Positions 1-8,580 of a stretch of 64,000 nucleotides of DNA are shown piece by piece. Location: contig JAFGTE010000013.1 in assembly GCA_016934215.1 (NCBI GenBank), forward strand, positions 88,555 through 152,554, read 5' to 3'. The stretch's first letter is position 1. Every line of letters starts with the position of its first letter. The notes under the pieces are model-generated. The model saw only the letters and a program-made list of their open reading frames with translations. It was not told the DNA's origin and did not search any database. Position numbers and translations under genes: made by a program. The DNA comes from Candidatus Peregrinibacteria bacterium (GTDB taxonomy: Bacteria; Patescibacteriota; Gracilibacteria; UM-FILTER-43-11).

Positions 1-546
1 TCAACACAGTCCAGAATGCTGGCAGAACGTCTTGAGAAGAACGGAAAACCAGCTCTGCTAACCAAAGAACCTACCAAGGATTCGCCGATCGGTAAATTGA
101 TTCGCGAAATTCTGCAGCATAAATTGAGTGTTTCCCCGGAAACTCTACAGCTTCTGTTTTCAGCCGATCGGGCAGAGCATCTGAGGAACGAAATCGAACC
201 CGCCTTAAAAGGCAGTCAGGTGGTTATTACCGATCGTTATTTGTTTTCTACATTGGCTTACGGTGGAATGAGTGTGGATATGAAGTGGCTGAAGACGCTC
301 AATAAAAATTTCCGCCTGCCGGATATCACTTTTCTTTTTAAACTGGCCCCTGAAGAATGTATTAAACGGATTGCCGGCCGGGGCAGTGATTACGAACTTT
401 TTGAAAAAGCCGAGAAACTGACTAAAGTCTGGGAAAACTACGAAAAAGTAGCCGAGGAATATCCGAATATTTATGTGATTGACGCCACCAAAACGATCGA
501 GCGGATTTCGGAGGAGATCTGGGGGAAGGTGATGGAGCAATTATAG
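1..546 (+). CDS. tmk: thymidylate kinase, 5' end cut by window edge
   Basis: dTMP kinase phosphorylates dTMP to dTDP for DNA synthesis. The frame is open from base 1 and begins STQSRMLAERL, the tail of a P-loop (GKSTQ), so the real start and most of the P-loop lie upstream of the window; the ATG at 16 is internal. The thymidine/Mg site VVITDRYLFSTLAYGG is at 223-270, and a LID-like stretch with RIAGRGSDYE follows near 370-400. The C-terminus IYVIDATKTIERISEEIW is typical of the family. The stop TAG is at 544. It lies upstream of folD, another gene linked to the thymidylate/folate pathway, but a promoter separates them. Confidence 0.93.
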   Translation, partial: STQSRMLAERLEKNGKPALLTKEPTKDSPIGKLIREILQHKLSVSPETLQLLFSADRAEHLRNEIEPALKGSQVVITDRYLFSTLAYGGMSVDMKWLKTLNKNFRLPDITFLFKLAPEECIKRIAGRGSDYELFEKAEKLTKVWENYEKVAEEYPNIYVIDATKTIERISEEIWGKVMEQL

Positions 547-573
547 AATGAGTAAATTTTTATTTTTTCTTTA

Positions 574-602
574 TTGACAAAAATCAATTATTGTTTTAAA
601 AT
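574..602 (+). promoter_or_regulatory. candidate sigma70 promoter upstream of folD
   Basis: TTGACA at 574-579 and TAAAAT at 597-602, spaced 17 bp. A second candidate -10, TATAAT at 668-673, has only a weak TTGTGT -35 (646-651). The rest of the 547-714 gap is AT-rich and holds no gene that I can see. Confidence 0.5.
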
Positions 603-714
603 ATTCTCCTAATTTGCTCCTCAACAACTGAAAAAAGAATCGTTATTGTGTTTTTTATAAAAAACCTTATAATCGATTTACCCCCAGGGGCTATTTTTAT
701 TTTTCCCTTCACAA

Positions 715-1554
715 ATGGCCATACTCGACGGCAAAGCACTGTCGGAGCAGCTCATCGATTCTGTCAAAGAACGAGCTAGTGAACTGAGTCCGACGCTGGC
801 CGTTATTCTGGTAGGCGAAAATCCGGCCTCAATGGCTTACGTACGCAATAAAAAGAAGGCCTGCGAAAAGGCAGGAATCGAATATCTCGAGTTTAAATAT
901 CCCGATACTATTACCCAGGAATCCTTACTGGAGAAAATCAAAGAACTGAATGAAGATGATTCGGTGAATGGACTCATTGTTCAGCTTCCCCTGCCGGATC
1001 AGATTTATGTACCGGACATCATCCGGGCAATCGCTCCGGTTAAAGACGTTGATGGCTTCGGAGCCTACAATCTGGGTAAGACTTTTCTGAGTCCCGATTT
1101 TGAAGACCTGCCGCCAGCTACTCCACTGGGCATCGTCAAATTACTCGACCATTACGATATTCAGGTGCAGGGGAAAGAGGTGGTTGTGGTCGGACACAGC
1201 AACCATGTGGGCAAGCCTGTCAGTGTCATGCTCCTCAACCGTAATGCCACTGTCACTACCTGTCACATTTATACCAAAGATCTATCCGCTCACACCAAAA
1301 GGGCGGATATTTTGATTGTGGCGGTAGGCAAAGAAAAACTGATCACCGCGGATATGGTGAAGGATGGCGTGGTGGTCGTGGATGTCGGCATCAACCGCAA
1401 TAAAGAAGGAAAACTTTGCGGAGATACCGATTTTGAAGAAATCTCTAAAAAAGCCAGCTATATCACTCCTGTTCCGGGCGGGGTCGGACCGATGACCGTG
1501 GCCGCCTTAATTTTAAATACGATCCGCGCAACAGAAAGACAACATAAAGTTTAG
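715..1554 (+). CDS. folD: bifunctional methylenetetrahydrofolate dehydrogenase/cyclohydrolase
   Basis: FolD interconverts 5,10-methylene-, methenyl- and 10-formyl-tetrahydrofolate, supplying formyl groups for purines. The 279 residues match the usual 280-300. The catalytic pair Y and K lies in MAYVRNKKKACEKAGI (about 43-58). The substrate region DVDGFGAYNLGK, the PPATPLGIVKLL segment and the dinucleotide-binding segment VVVVGHSNHVGKPVSVML follow. The C-terminus has TPVPGGVGPMTVAAL. It is followed 19 nt later by purF on the same strand, so one-carbon and purine genes are grouped. No Shine-Dalgarno is visible before the ATG. Confidence 0.96.
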   Translation: MAILDGKALSEQLIDSVKERASELSPTLAVILVGENPASMAYVRNKKKACEKAGIEYLEFKYPDTITQESLLEKIKELNEDDSVNGLIVQLPLPDQIYVPDIIRAIAPVKDVDGFGAYNLGKTFLSPDFEDLPPATPLGIVKLLDHYDIQVQGKEVVVVGHSNHVGKPVSVMLLNRNATVTTCHIYTKDLSAHTKRADILIVAVGKEKLITADMVKDGVVVVDVGINRNKEGKLCGDTDFEEISKKASYITPVPGGVGPMTVAALILNTIRATERQHKV

Positions 1555-1573
1555 CCCTTAAACCTTAAATTAT

Positions 1574-3079
1574 ATGTGTGGAATACTCGGAATGATCGCC
1601 AATAGTCCCGTTGTTCAGGACCTCTATGACGGTCTGGTCGTCCTGCAGCATCGTGGTCAGGACGCGGCTGGCCTTGCCACCTACAACGGCAGCCAGATTC
1701 ATATTAAGAAAGGTAATGGTCTCGTGCGGGACGTCTTCCGTACGAAGAATATGATTCGCCTGAAAGGGAATATGGGGATTGGCCACGTGCGCTATCCTAC
1801 CGCCGGTTGCTATCGCGAAGAAGAAGCTCAGCCTTTTTATGTGAACGCGCCTTTCGGCATTGTCCTTGGTCATAATGGTAATCTGACCAATTACGCAAAG
1901 CTTAAAAAAGAGGTGATCGACAAGGATATGCGCCACTTAAATACCAGTTCGGACTCAGAACTTCTTTTAAACGTACTGGCGCATGAACTGATTCAGCAGA
2001 AACCCAAAAAACACTTAACACCCGAGCAGATCTTTGGTGCCGTCAAGAAGGTTTATAAACGAGTTGAGGGTGGTTTTGCAGTCATGTCCATGATTGCTGG
2101 TCATGGCCTTCTCGCTTTTCGTGATCCTAACGGTATTCGCCCTCTGGTCATCGGCATACGAAAGGAAACAGGTAAAAAAACGGAATATATTTTTGCTTCA
2201 GAGAGTGTGGCGGTTCAGACCTTAGGTTTTCAGATTCTTCGGGATCTCGGTCCCGGGGAAGCGGTTTATATTGATCAGAAAACTCACAAATTACATAGCG
2301 AAATACTGGCCAGGGCCGAATTCACGCCCTGTATTTTTGAATTCGTTTATCTCGCCCGGCCTGACAGTCTGATTGACAGCATCAGCGTTTATAAAACTCG
2401 TATTCGTATGGGGCAAAAGCTGGCCAAACAGATACTGCAAGACAAAAAAACCCCACGTATTGATGTCGTGATTCCGATTCCGGAAACGAGTCGTCCGATT
2501 GCCCTCGCCATGTCGGAAATACTGAAAGTGAGATTCCGAGAGGGATTTGTGAAAAATCGCTATATCGGACGCACTTTTATCATGCCGTCACAGCATCTTC
2601 GTCAGAAATCCATCCGCTATAAACTCAACCCCATTCCCCTGGAATTTAAAGGAAAAAATGTGCTTCTGGTGGACGACAGTATCGTTCGCGGAAACACCAG
2701 CCGAAAGATCGTGGAAATGGTAAGGCAGGCGGGTGCGAAAGAGGTTTATTTTGCTTCTGCGGCCCCGCCGATTGTGAATCCGGATGTATATGGCATTGAT
2801 ATGCCGACCCGCGGCGAACTGATTGCCAATCGCCTGACCATTCCTCAAATTGCCAAATCAATTGGAGTCGATCGGCTTTATTATCAAAAAATTGAAGATC
2901 TTCTGGAGTGTGCCCGTGCCGGAAATAAGAAGATCAAAAACTTTTGCTGGTCATCCATGGGCGGTCCATATCCTGCCGGACATATCACAGAGGCGGTGTT
3001 ACAGCGTGTCGAAAAAGAACGTTTTGCTTACCAGACTTCTGCCGGTTCGACAGATGATGATCAGATGCCACTTTTATAA
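1574..3079 (+). CDS. purF: amidophosphoribosyltransferase
   Basis: First committed enzyme of de novo purine synthesis: glutamine plus PRPP gives phosphoribosylamine. Met is followed directly by Cys2 (MCGILGMIA), the N-terminal nucleophile of the class II glutaminase domain, so no propeptide is present. The glutaminase domain covers about residues 2-230. The phosphoribosyltransferase domain follows, with the PRPP loop VLLVDDSIVRGNTSRKIVE around residue 360. The 501 residues are in the family range. I could not match a full set of Fe-S cluster cysteines. purD follows 35 nt downstream. Confidence 0.97.
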   Translation: MCGILGMIANSPVVQDLYDGLVVLQHRGQDAAGLATYNGSQIHIKKGNGLVRDVFRTKNMIRLKGNMGIGHVRYPTAGCYREEEAQPFYVNAPFGIVLGHNGNLTNYAKLKKEVIDKDMRHLNTSSDSELLLNVLAHELIQQKPKKHLTPEQIFGAVKKVYKRVEGGFAVMSMIAGHGLLAFRDPNGIRPLVIGIRKETGKKTEYIFASESVAVQTLGFQILRDLGPGEAVYIDQKTHKLHSEILARAEFTPCIFEFVYLARPDSLIDSISVYKTRIRMGQKLAKQILQDKKTPRIDVVIPIPETSRPIALAMSEILKVRFREGFVKNRYIGRTFIMPSQHLRQKSIRYKLNPIPLEFKGKNVLLVDDSIVRGNTSRKIVEMVRQAGAKEVYFASAAPPIVNPDVYGIDMPTRGELIANRLTIPQIAKSIGVDRLYYQKIEDLLECARAGNKKIKNFCWSSMGGPYPAGHITEAVLQRVEKERFAYQTSAGSTDDDQMPLL

Positions 3080-3083
3080 GGAC

Positions 3084-3110
3084 TAAGTATTAAGTAATAA
3101 GTATTAAGTA
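3084..3110. repeat. low-complexity TAAGTA-type intergenic repeat
   Basis: The short spacer between purF and purD is made of near-repeats of TAAGTATTAAGTA and TAAGTAA, which return to TAAGTATTAAGTA before the purD ATG. It has the look of slippage-prone intergenic filler; no regulatory role can be read from it. Confidence 0.6.
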
Positions 3111-3114
3111 CAAT

Positions 3115-4419
3115 ATGAAGATTTTGCTTGTCGGGAACGGAGCACGTGAACATATTATGGCTGAAAAAATCGCTCAATCACCCCAGTGTGAGGAACTTTT
3201 TGTTTTTGCCAGCGCGGTCAATCCGGGCATTAAAGCCTTAGCGGCTGCGTATCAGGTGGGTGATATTAATTGCGGAGGTTCCATTCGTTCTTTTGCTGAA
3301 GTTAATAAACCGGATATAGCGGTAATCGGTCCGGAAAATCCGATTGCGGCAGGGGTGGTGGATGAACTTGAAGCGGCTGGCATTCCTTGCGCTTCTCCCA
3401 CCAAAAAACTGGGGCAGCTGGAAAGCTCTAAGGCATTCACCCGTGCCCTGCTTGAAAAATATCATATCCCCGGCAATCCTTATTTCCGCACTTTTGAATC
3501 CGATGAAGGCATGCTGGAATATGCTCAGAGTCTGGGGCAGTTTGTGGTCAAAGCCGACGGCCTGCATGGCGGAAAAGGTGTGCTCGTGCAGGGAGACCAT
3601 TTTGAAACCGCTGAGGAAGGCATAGAGGCGGCCAAAAAGTTTATTGAGTCTGACGGCTATGTAGTGATCGAAGAGAAATTTATCGGGCAGGAATTCAGTC
3701 TGATGAGTTTTGTGGATGGCGAGCACGTCATAGATATGCCGCCCATCCAGGACCACAAACGGGCTTTTGTCGGTGATACCGGCCCCAATACGGGGGGAAT
3801 GGGGTCTTATAACTTTCCCGGCAATCTTCCTTTCCTGACTCGTCAGGACCTGGAAGACGCTCATGAGATCACTGTAAGAACGGCCGCTGCCCTGAAGCAG
3901 GAACTGGAAGTGCCTTACAAAGGGATCATGTACGGAGGCTTTATTGCCGTTAAAAATGGTGTCCGCCTGATTGAGTATAATGCCCGTCTCGGTGATCCGG
4001 AAGCGATGAACGCCCTCAGCCTGCTGGAAACTGATTATGTGGATATACTTAAGGCTACCATTGATGGCACGCTGGATCAGCTTAAGATTAAGTTTTCCAG
4101 AAAAGCAACGGTCTGCAAATATGTGGTACCCGAAGGCTATCCGACCAATCCAAAAAAGAATAAAAAGATAGAAATCGGAGAGCTTCCTGAAAATATTGAA
4201 TATTATCTGGCTTCGGTGGATCAGCGGGAAGACGGTATGTACATGCTGGGTTCCCGCGCCGTTGCTTTTGTGGGCATTGCAGACAGCACCGAAGAAGCTG
4301 AGGCTATTGCTCAGAAAGGCGTAGAGGCGGTCAAGGGCCCCGTCTTTTTCCGTGAAGATATCGGCACCAAAGAACTCATTCAGAAACGCATCGATATGAT
4401 GGATGAATTGCGGGGGTAG
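3115..4419 (+). CDS. purD: phosphoribosylamine-glycine ligase (GAR synthetase)
   Basis: Second step of purine synthesis, joining glycine to the unstable phosphoribosylamine made by PurF. The N-terminal domain starts MKILLVGNGAREHIMAEKI. The ATP-grasp domain shows VVKADGLHGGKGVLVQ (about 143-158), an EEKFIGQEFSLMSFVDG segment, GDTGPNTGGMGSY (about 221-233) and EYNARLGDPEAMN. The length of 434 is usual. Its TAG stop overlaps the first base of a TAGGCATATCT repeat header. The other purine genes are not in this window. Confidence 0.97.
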   Translation: MKILLVGNGAREHIMAEKIAQSPQCEELFVFASAVNPGIKALAAAYQVGDINCGGSIRSFAEVNKPDIAVIGPENPIAAGVVDELEAAGIPCASPTKKLGQLESSKAFTRALLEKYHIPGNPYFRTFESDEGMLEYAQSLGQFVVKADGLHGGKGVLVQGDHFETAEEGIEAAKKFIESDGYVVIEEKFIGQEFSLMSFVDGEHVIDMPPIQDHKRAFVGDTGPNTGGMGSYNFPGNLPFLTRQDLEDAHEITVRTAAALKQELEVPYKGIMYGGFIAVKNGVRLIEYNARLGDPEAMNALSLLETDYVDILKATIDGTLDQLKIKFSRKATVCKYVVPEGYPTNPKKNKKIEIGELPENIEYYLASVDQREDGMYMLGSRAVAFVGIADSTEEAEAIAQKGVEAVKGPVFFREDIGTKELIQKRIDMMDELRG

Positions 4420-4490
4420 GCATATCTATTTTTGACGATATTGCCCCAGCAATGCTGGAACATTGTTCCAACAATACTCCAACAATGTTG
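4417..4490. repeat. TAGGCATATCT header plus 11-bp-period array (copy A)
   Basis: The header TAGGCATATCT (4417-4427) contains the purD stop codon. After a 16-nt spacer come four 11-bp units: CCCCAGCAATG, CTGGAACATTG, TTCCAACAATA and CTCCAACAATG (4444-4487). The units are partly self-complementary: CATTGTT 4461-4467 can pair with AACAATG 4481-4487. The same header occurs at 7534 and 40717. The downstream part of the gap (4528-4556) holds a possible TTGTCA-17-TAATAA promoter for the next gene. Confidence 0.7.
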
Positions 4491-4582
4491 TACTTTTTGA
4501 TATGGGTGGGGGTCCGCCTTTCTGATCTTGTCAATAAGTCCTAAAAAATGTAATAATCAGACGAAAACTAACATAAAAAAAT

Positions 4583-4876
4583 ATGCCTGATTATTACTAT
4601 GGTTTTCTGATCATTCTTGGACTTCTTATTGTCCTCGCAGCTTTAGTGGCCAAAAGGCGTTCTTCAAAGATCGATCACCTGCCCCCCGAGCATCGTGCCA
4701 AAGAAAATGAACTTTATGAGGCGTTTGGACTAGAAAAACCACACGAGAAAAAACCGCCAGCCGGTCACGAAGAAAAGGGGAAGGAAATTAAAACGGCTTT
4801 TGAATCCGGAAAGGTCACGAAAAAGGAAAAAGGGGGCAGAAAAAAAGGAAAAAGAGGAAGAAAGGGCAAACTGTAA
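4583..4876 (+). CDS. small single-span membrane protein with basic tail
   Basis: Unrecognised 97-residue protein. Residues about 6-25 (YGFLIILGLLIVLAALVA) form one hydrophobic helix, followed by KRR, which suggests N-out/C-in topology. The rest is charged and ends in a lysine/arginine/glycine-rich tail (GGRKKGKRGRKGKL) that could touch nucleic acid, phospholipid or ribosomes. No domain is recognised. It converges with the Nfu gene with 3 nt between the stops. The composition of the tail makes homology claims unsafe. Confidence 0.65.
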   Translation: MPDYYYGFLIILGLLIVLAALVAKRRSSKIDHLPPEHRAKENELYEAFGLEKPHEKKPPAGHEEKGKEIKTAFESGKVTKKEKGGRKKGKRGRKGKL

Positions 4877-4879
4877 GTT

Positions 4880-5164
4880 TTATACTATTCTTACTTCAAT
4901 TCTGGGGTCGACTTTCTCCCGCAGGGTATTTTGAATAAAGACCAGGGTTCCTGATTCTGCAATGGGGCAGTTCCCACAGGCGCCGTAGTAACGAATCAAC
5001 ACATTTGTGCCTTCAATATCCATGATCTCCATGCCCCCTCCGTCCATTTCAAGGGCCGGATAGACTTGTTCAGACAGCGCTTCATTGATTAAGAGCACCT
5101 GATCATCTATTTTCAGATCCAGAAAATCCCGCTTGTCCCTTTTTTTTGTTATTTTCCTAGTCAT
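4880..5164 (-). CDS. NifU C-terminal-domain (Nfu-type) Fe-S scaffold protein
   Basis: The Nfu domain carries or delivers Fe-S clusters to apo-proteins. Diagnostic are VYPALEMDGGGMEIMDIEG and the cluster-binding CxxC in YYGACGNCPIAESGTL. The usual order IxxxLREKVDPRIEV closes the domain. I chose the ATG at 5164 because it overlaps the stop of the upstream gene; an in-frame ATG at 5176 would add four residues. It is cotranscribed with the PrsW-like gene. About 94 residues means it is the domain alone, without an A-type or NifU N-terminal part. Confidence 0.9.
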   Translation of the reverse strand: MTRKITKKRDKRDFLDLKIDDQVLLINEALSEQVYPALEMDGGGMEIMDIEGTNVLIRYYGACGNCPIAESGTLVFIQNTLREKVDPRIEVRIV

Positions 5165-6023
5165 TCTGTACTTCATTTAATAAAAGTCCCAACTGTAATT
5201 TGGATTCTTTGCGTTTAATAAGATAACTGAGGAAGTAATAACCGCCAAAAAAATATAACAAAATGGTGCCGGCAATTAAAACAGGACTCAGATTGATGGT
5301 CGAAGAAAGCACAAAGTCATAAATGGCATGCAACAGCATCGCCAGTACCAGGCCAATCGTGATCATTTCATTTTGGTACAAATGGGATTTTTTCATGTGC
5401 AGCAGATTCTTGAAGAAAATAAGCATAGGGTGCCGTTTTTTCTGAACATGCTCTAAGCGTAAAATCGGAGAGGCAAAATAAGCATGTCCAAAAAAATAAC
5501 CCAGCACTCCTGAACACAGCATATGCACCATAGTGACAATGGTGACCCGCGAAACAGCCAGCATGGCAAAAGTCTGTATATTCATCGTGCCCCACTGGCT
5601 ATTGAAATAAATCATATTTTCGTAAAACGAAAAGCCCAGGGCGCTGACAATGGCCAGCGTGATCACATCATCGATGGAACGGAAGAAGCTTTTGTTGATC
5701 AGTTTCATGACTCCGAACTTAAAAAACTCTTCCATAGCTCCTATTCCCATAAAGGTCACAAAGGCGGCCAGTACCGTGCTGATGAAAATGGAACTGATGT
5801 TGCTCCGAAAATCAACGAGCGTTATTTTGGCAAAGATTAAATTAATACTGGTATCCCAATACCCTTTGTAAAGCAGAATCAGCTGAGCGGCAAAAATCCC
5901 CCCCGTAAATGTCAGAAGCACCAGCCATTTGTTTTCTTTGTGCTTTTTCATAAAGAGGGCCGCCCAGATCAGGGCGGGAATAATCGCAATCAGGAAGGTG
6001 ATGGAATATTTTGGATCGAACAT
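5157..6023 (-). CDS. PrsW-family intramembrane protease homologue
   Basis: Multi-pass membrane protein (288 residues, about eight hydrophobic segments). The family signature is visible: GAMEEFFKFGVMKL (the EExxK-type glutamate motif), then DDVITLAIVSALGFSFYENMIY, then HMLCSGVLGYFFG and a final LHAIYDF. These conserved polar residues in membrane helices define the PrsW/CPBP-like group; PrsW of Bacillus cleaves an anti-sigma factor. The substrate here is unknown and no anti-sigma gene is adjacent. It lies 3 nt after nadB and overlaps the Nfu gene, so the three probably form one transcript. Confidence 0.82.
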   Translation of the reverse strand: MFDPKYSITFLIAIIPALIWAALFMKKHKENKWLVLLTFTGGIFAAQLILLYKGYWDTSINLIFAKITLVDFRSNISSIFISTVLAAFVTFMGIGAMEEFFKFGVMKLINKSFFRSIDDVITLAIVSALGFSFYENMIYFNSQWGTMNIQTFAMLAVSRVTIVTMVHMLCSGVLGYFFGHAYFASPILRLEHVQKKRHPMLIFFKNLLHMKKSHLYQNEMITIGLVLAMLLHAIYDFVLSSTINLSPVLIAGTILLYFFGGYYFLSYLIKRKESKLQLGLLLNEVQND

Positions 6024-6026
6024 AAT

Positions 6027-7484
6027 TTAAATGATTTCTTTGGCCATGTAGTGGGCTCCCAGACTTTGGGGACGGGCCTGACAGGCTTCAATAATCTTAT
6101 AGGCGACCAGCTGACGGTGCTGCACCCGGTAATCGCGGGCAGGAATGGTAATGATTTCTTTTTTAGCCTTTGCCAGCCCCTCAGCAGTGCGCACAATTCC
6201 TACGTTTTCCCACATGATCTGACCGATCCGTTTCCCGTAAGCCTTCACCTGATTGATATCCTCAATCACAACGGCGGGTGACTCCAGGGAATCGATGTTA
6301 ACATTTTTCCTGGCATCCATTAAGACACTTTTTTCCAGGGTTTCAGAAATAGCTTTAGAAAAGACGATCGCTTCGAGCAAAGAATTGCTGGCTAATCGGT
6401 TTGCTCCATGTACGCCCGTACAGGCCACTTCACCGACTGCATAAAGGCCTGGCAGCTGCGTGGCGCCGTGTAAGTCGGTAGGCACCCCCCCACAGGCGTA
6501 GTGAGCCACCGGCGTAATGGGAATCAGATCTTTTGTAAGATCTAAATCGTGTTCCTTCAAAGTCTTTTGGATATTGGGGAATTTACTGCGTACTTTACCG
6601 GGGTCGATATGACGCATATCCAGATAAACAGGACCTGTCAGTTCTTCCACATAAACAGCCCGTGAAACCAAGTCGCGGGGTGCTAATTCAGCACGCGGAT
6701 CAAATTTTTTCAAAAAACGTTCGCCCCGGCTGTTCACGATTTTGGCCCCCATCCCCCGAAGGACTTCTGAAAGCAAAAAATGACGGCCATTGCTGGAAAC
6801 CGCCAGAGCTGTCGGATGAAACTGAATAAATTCAATATCTTGCAGTTCCAAACCTGCATTGACTGCCAAAGCTAAGCCATCTCCCCCTGAACCGAGTGTA
6901 TTGGTCGTCCGGCCGAAAAGCTGCCCCAGACCGCCGGTTGCCAAAATCGTATTTTTGGCAGCCACCTTCTCCATTTTCTCTTCCTCTTCGTTTCTGATAA
7001 AGGCCCCCTTGCACTCCCCCTCATCCACGATGAGTTCCACGGCTTCCGTTTTTTCCAAAAAAGAAATATTTTTCTTTTTCTGGGTGGCTTTGATAAGCAC
7101 TTCCAGAATATCCCGGCCGGTGAAATCCGAACTACGCCAGACCCGGGCTTTAGAATGCCCCCCCTCGAGCATGGGTTCTTTTTCTATTTTGAGGTCAATT
7201 GATTTTAGAAATTTAATGGCTTTAGGGGCTCCGAAAACGATCTGCCGTACCGCTGCTTCTTTGCAATGGCCTGCGCCGGTCCTGAGTGTATCTTCAATAT
7301 GGCTTTCGAAATTATCGTCTTTGGCCAATACTCCTGCAATTCCCCCCTGAGCCCAGTAAGTATTCGTATTCCGGACTTCCCCCTTGGTCAGAACTAAAAC
7401 GCTGCCCAATTCACTTAAAAAATAAGCCGTCGCCAGACCCGCTATTCCTGATCCGATGATGAGGTAGTCTGTTTGTTTTGTCAT
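6027..7484 (-). CDS. nadB: L-aspartate oxidase
   Basis: FAD enzyme that oxidises L-aspartate to iminoaspartate, the first step of de novo NAD synthesis. The FAD-binding start YLIIGSGIAGLATAYFLSELG is at residues 7-27. TNTYWAQGGIAGVL, the active-site HYACGGVPTDLHGATQLPG and the GEVACTGVHGANRLASNSL segment mark NadB rather than the succinate dehydrogenase flavoprotein, as does the lack of SdhA-specific features. The 485 residues are slightly short because the C-terminal helical domain is compact. No nadA or nadC is in the window. A TATAAT at 7501-7506 lies 16 nt before the ATG. Confidence 0.95.
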   Translation of the reverse strand: MTKQTDYLIIGSGIAGLATAYFLSELGSVLVLTKGEVRNTNTYWAQGGIAGVLAKDDNFESHIEDTLRTGAGHCKEAAVRQIVFGAPKAIKFLKSIDLKIEKEPMLEGGHSKARVWRSSDFTGRDILEVLIKATQKKKNISFLEKTEAVELIVDEGECKGAFIRNEEEEKMEKVAAKNTILATGGLGQLFGRTTNTLGSGGDGLALAVNAGLELQDIEFIQFHPTALAVSSNGRHFLLSEVLRGMGAKIVNSRGERFLKKFDPRAELAPRDLVSRAVYVEELTGPVYLDMRHIDPGKVRSKFPNIQKTLKEHDLDLTKDLIPITPVAHYACGGVPTDLHGATQLPGLYAVGEVACTGVHGANRLASNSLLEAIVFSKAISETLEKSVLMDARKNVNIDSLESPAVVIEDINQVKAYGKRIGQIMWENVGIVRTAEGLAKAKKEIITIPARDYRVQHRQLVAYKIIEACQARPQSLGAHYMAKEII

Positions 7485-7533
7485 GTGTTTTGTTGCGCCT
7501 ATTATAAGACAATCTGAAGATTCAAGCTAGGTG

Positions 7534-7544
7534 TAGGCATATCT
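7534..7544 (+). repeat. TAGGCATATCT header (copy B, without array)
   Basis: Exact copy of the 11-mer found at 4417 and 40717. It lies between the divergent-side start of nadB and the 3' end of tsaD. It is followed by CTTTTGATTGGGATTCCGCC, which resembles the region just past the array of copy A (CTTTTTGATATGGG..TCCGCC), as if the array had been lost here. Confidence 0.55.
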
Positions 7545-7599
7545 CTTTTGATTGGGATTCCGCCTGATGCTGTTAGGAAAATTCAGAAGAAAGCTCGTA

Positions 7600-8550
7600 T
7601 TACGATTGAAAGTGAGTGGCCGCGGCTATCATAGCGGCATTGTCTGTACAAAAAATTTGTTCAACTGGCCAGTATACCGGAAGTTTATCAGGGAGTTTTT
7701 CGCGAGCCATTTTCCGAAGCAGCTGATTAGCGGAAACTCCCCCGGCCAGATGCACTTCTTTGACTTCATGTTCCTGCACGGCCAGAACCAGTTTGTCGAT
7801 CAGCGTCCCGATGACCGCCTGCTGGAAACTTGCGCAAAGATCTGCAATGGTCTGGTCGTCCGTTTTTTTTAAGTTTTCAACTTCACGACGCACAGCTGAT
7901 TTAAGTCCGGAAAAGGAAAAATTATATTTATTTTCTTTGTCGAGCATCGGCCGAGGAAAAGAAAAACGGGTCGGATTGCCTTTTTCGGCCATTTTTGAAA
8001 CAGCGGGGCCGCCTGGGTATCCTAAACCAAGCAGGCGAGCGACTTTATCAAAAGCCTCTCCCGCCGCATCGTCCAGCGTCTCCCCCAGACGTTCAAACTG
8101 GTGATGCCCTTTCATCAGCATCAGTTCATTGTGTCCGCCCGATACGGTGAGCACCAGCAAAGGAAATTGAGGCGGATGTTTCCGTTCTAAAAAATTGGCG
8201 TACACATGACCCACGATATGATCGACCTCCATCAGGGGTTTTTGATGAATGTAAGCGATGGTCTGAGCGGTATTGATGCCAACTAAAAGTGAAGCAATGA
8301 GACCGGGATTGGTGGTGATCGCGATAGCATCGATATCTTTCCATTCCAAACCGGCATCTGCCAGCGCCTTATCGATGACCGGAGAAATCTGTCTTAAATG
8401 CTCACGGGCAGCGACTTCGGGCACGACCCCACCGGTCGCCTGATGCATATCGACGGAAGAAGCAATAACATTACTGAGCACCTTCACGCCGTCTTCCACC
8501 ACGGCGGCTGCCGTTTCATCACAGGATGTTTCGATTCCAAAAATCTTCAT
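7600..8550 (-). CDS. tsaD: tRNA N6-adenosine threonylcarbamoyltransferase
   Basis: TsaD transfers threonylcarbamoyl to A37 of ANN-decoding tRNAs, together with TsaB/TsaE. The start MKIFGIETSCDETAAAVVEDG at 8550 is the conserved N-terminus; an upstream in-frame extension to 8865 overlaps lgt on the other strand and is not real. The metal-binding histidines lie in VDHIVGHVYA; LTVSGGHNELMLMKG and AGGVSANQLLRKM are the ATPase-fold motifs. The 316 residues are a little short for the family. TACAAT at 8557-8562 ends 6 nt before the ATG, which implies a leaderless transcript. Confidence 0.95.
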   Translation of the reverse strand: MKIFGIETSCDETAAAVVEDGVKVLSNVIASSVDMHQATGGVVPEVAAREHLRQISPVIDKALADAGLEWKDIDAIAITTNPGLIASLLVGINTAQTIAYIHQKPLMEVDHIVGHVYANFLERKHPPQFPLLVLTVSGGHNELMLMKGHHQFERLGETLDDAAGEAFDKVARLLGLGYPGGPAVSKMAEKGNPTRFSFPRPMLDKENKYNFSFSGLKSAVRREVENLKKTDDQTIADLCASFQQAVIGTLIDKLVLAVQEHEVKEVHLAGGVSANQLLRKMAREKLPDKLPVYWPVEQIFCTDNAAMIAAATHFQS

Positions 8551-8580
8551 GCGCCCATTGTAGCATGGTAAGATAAGCTT

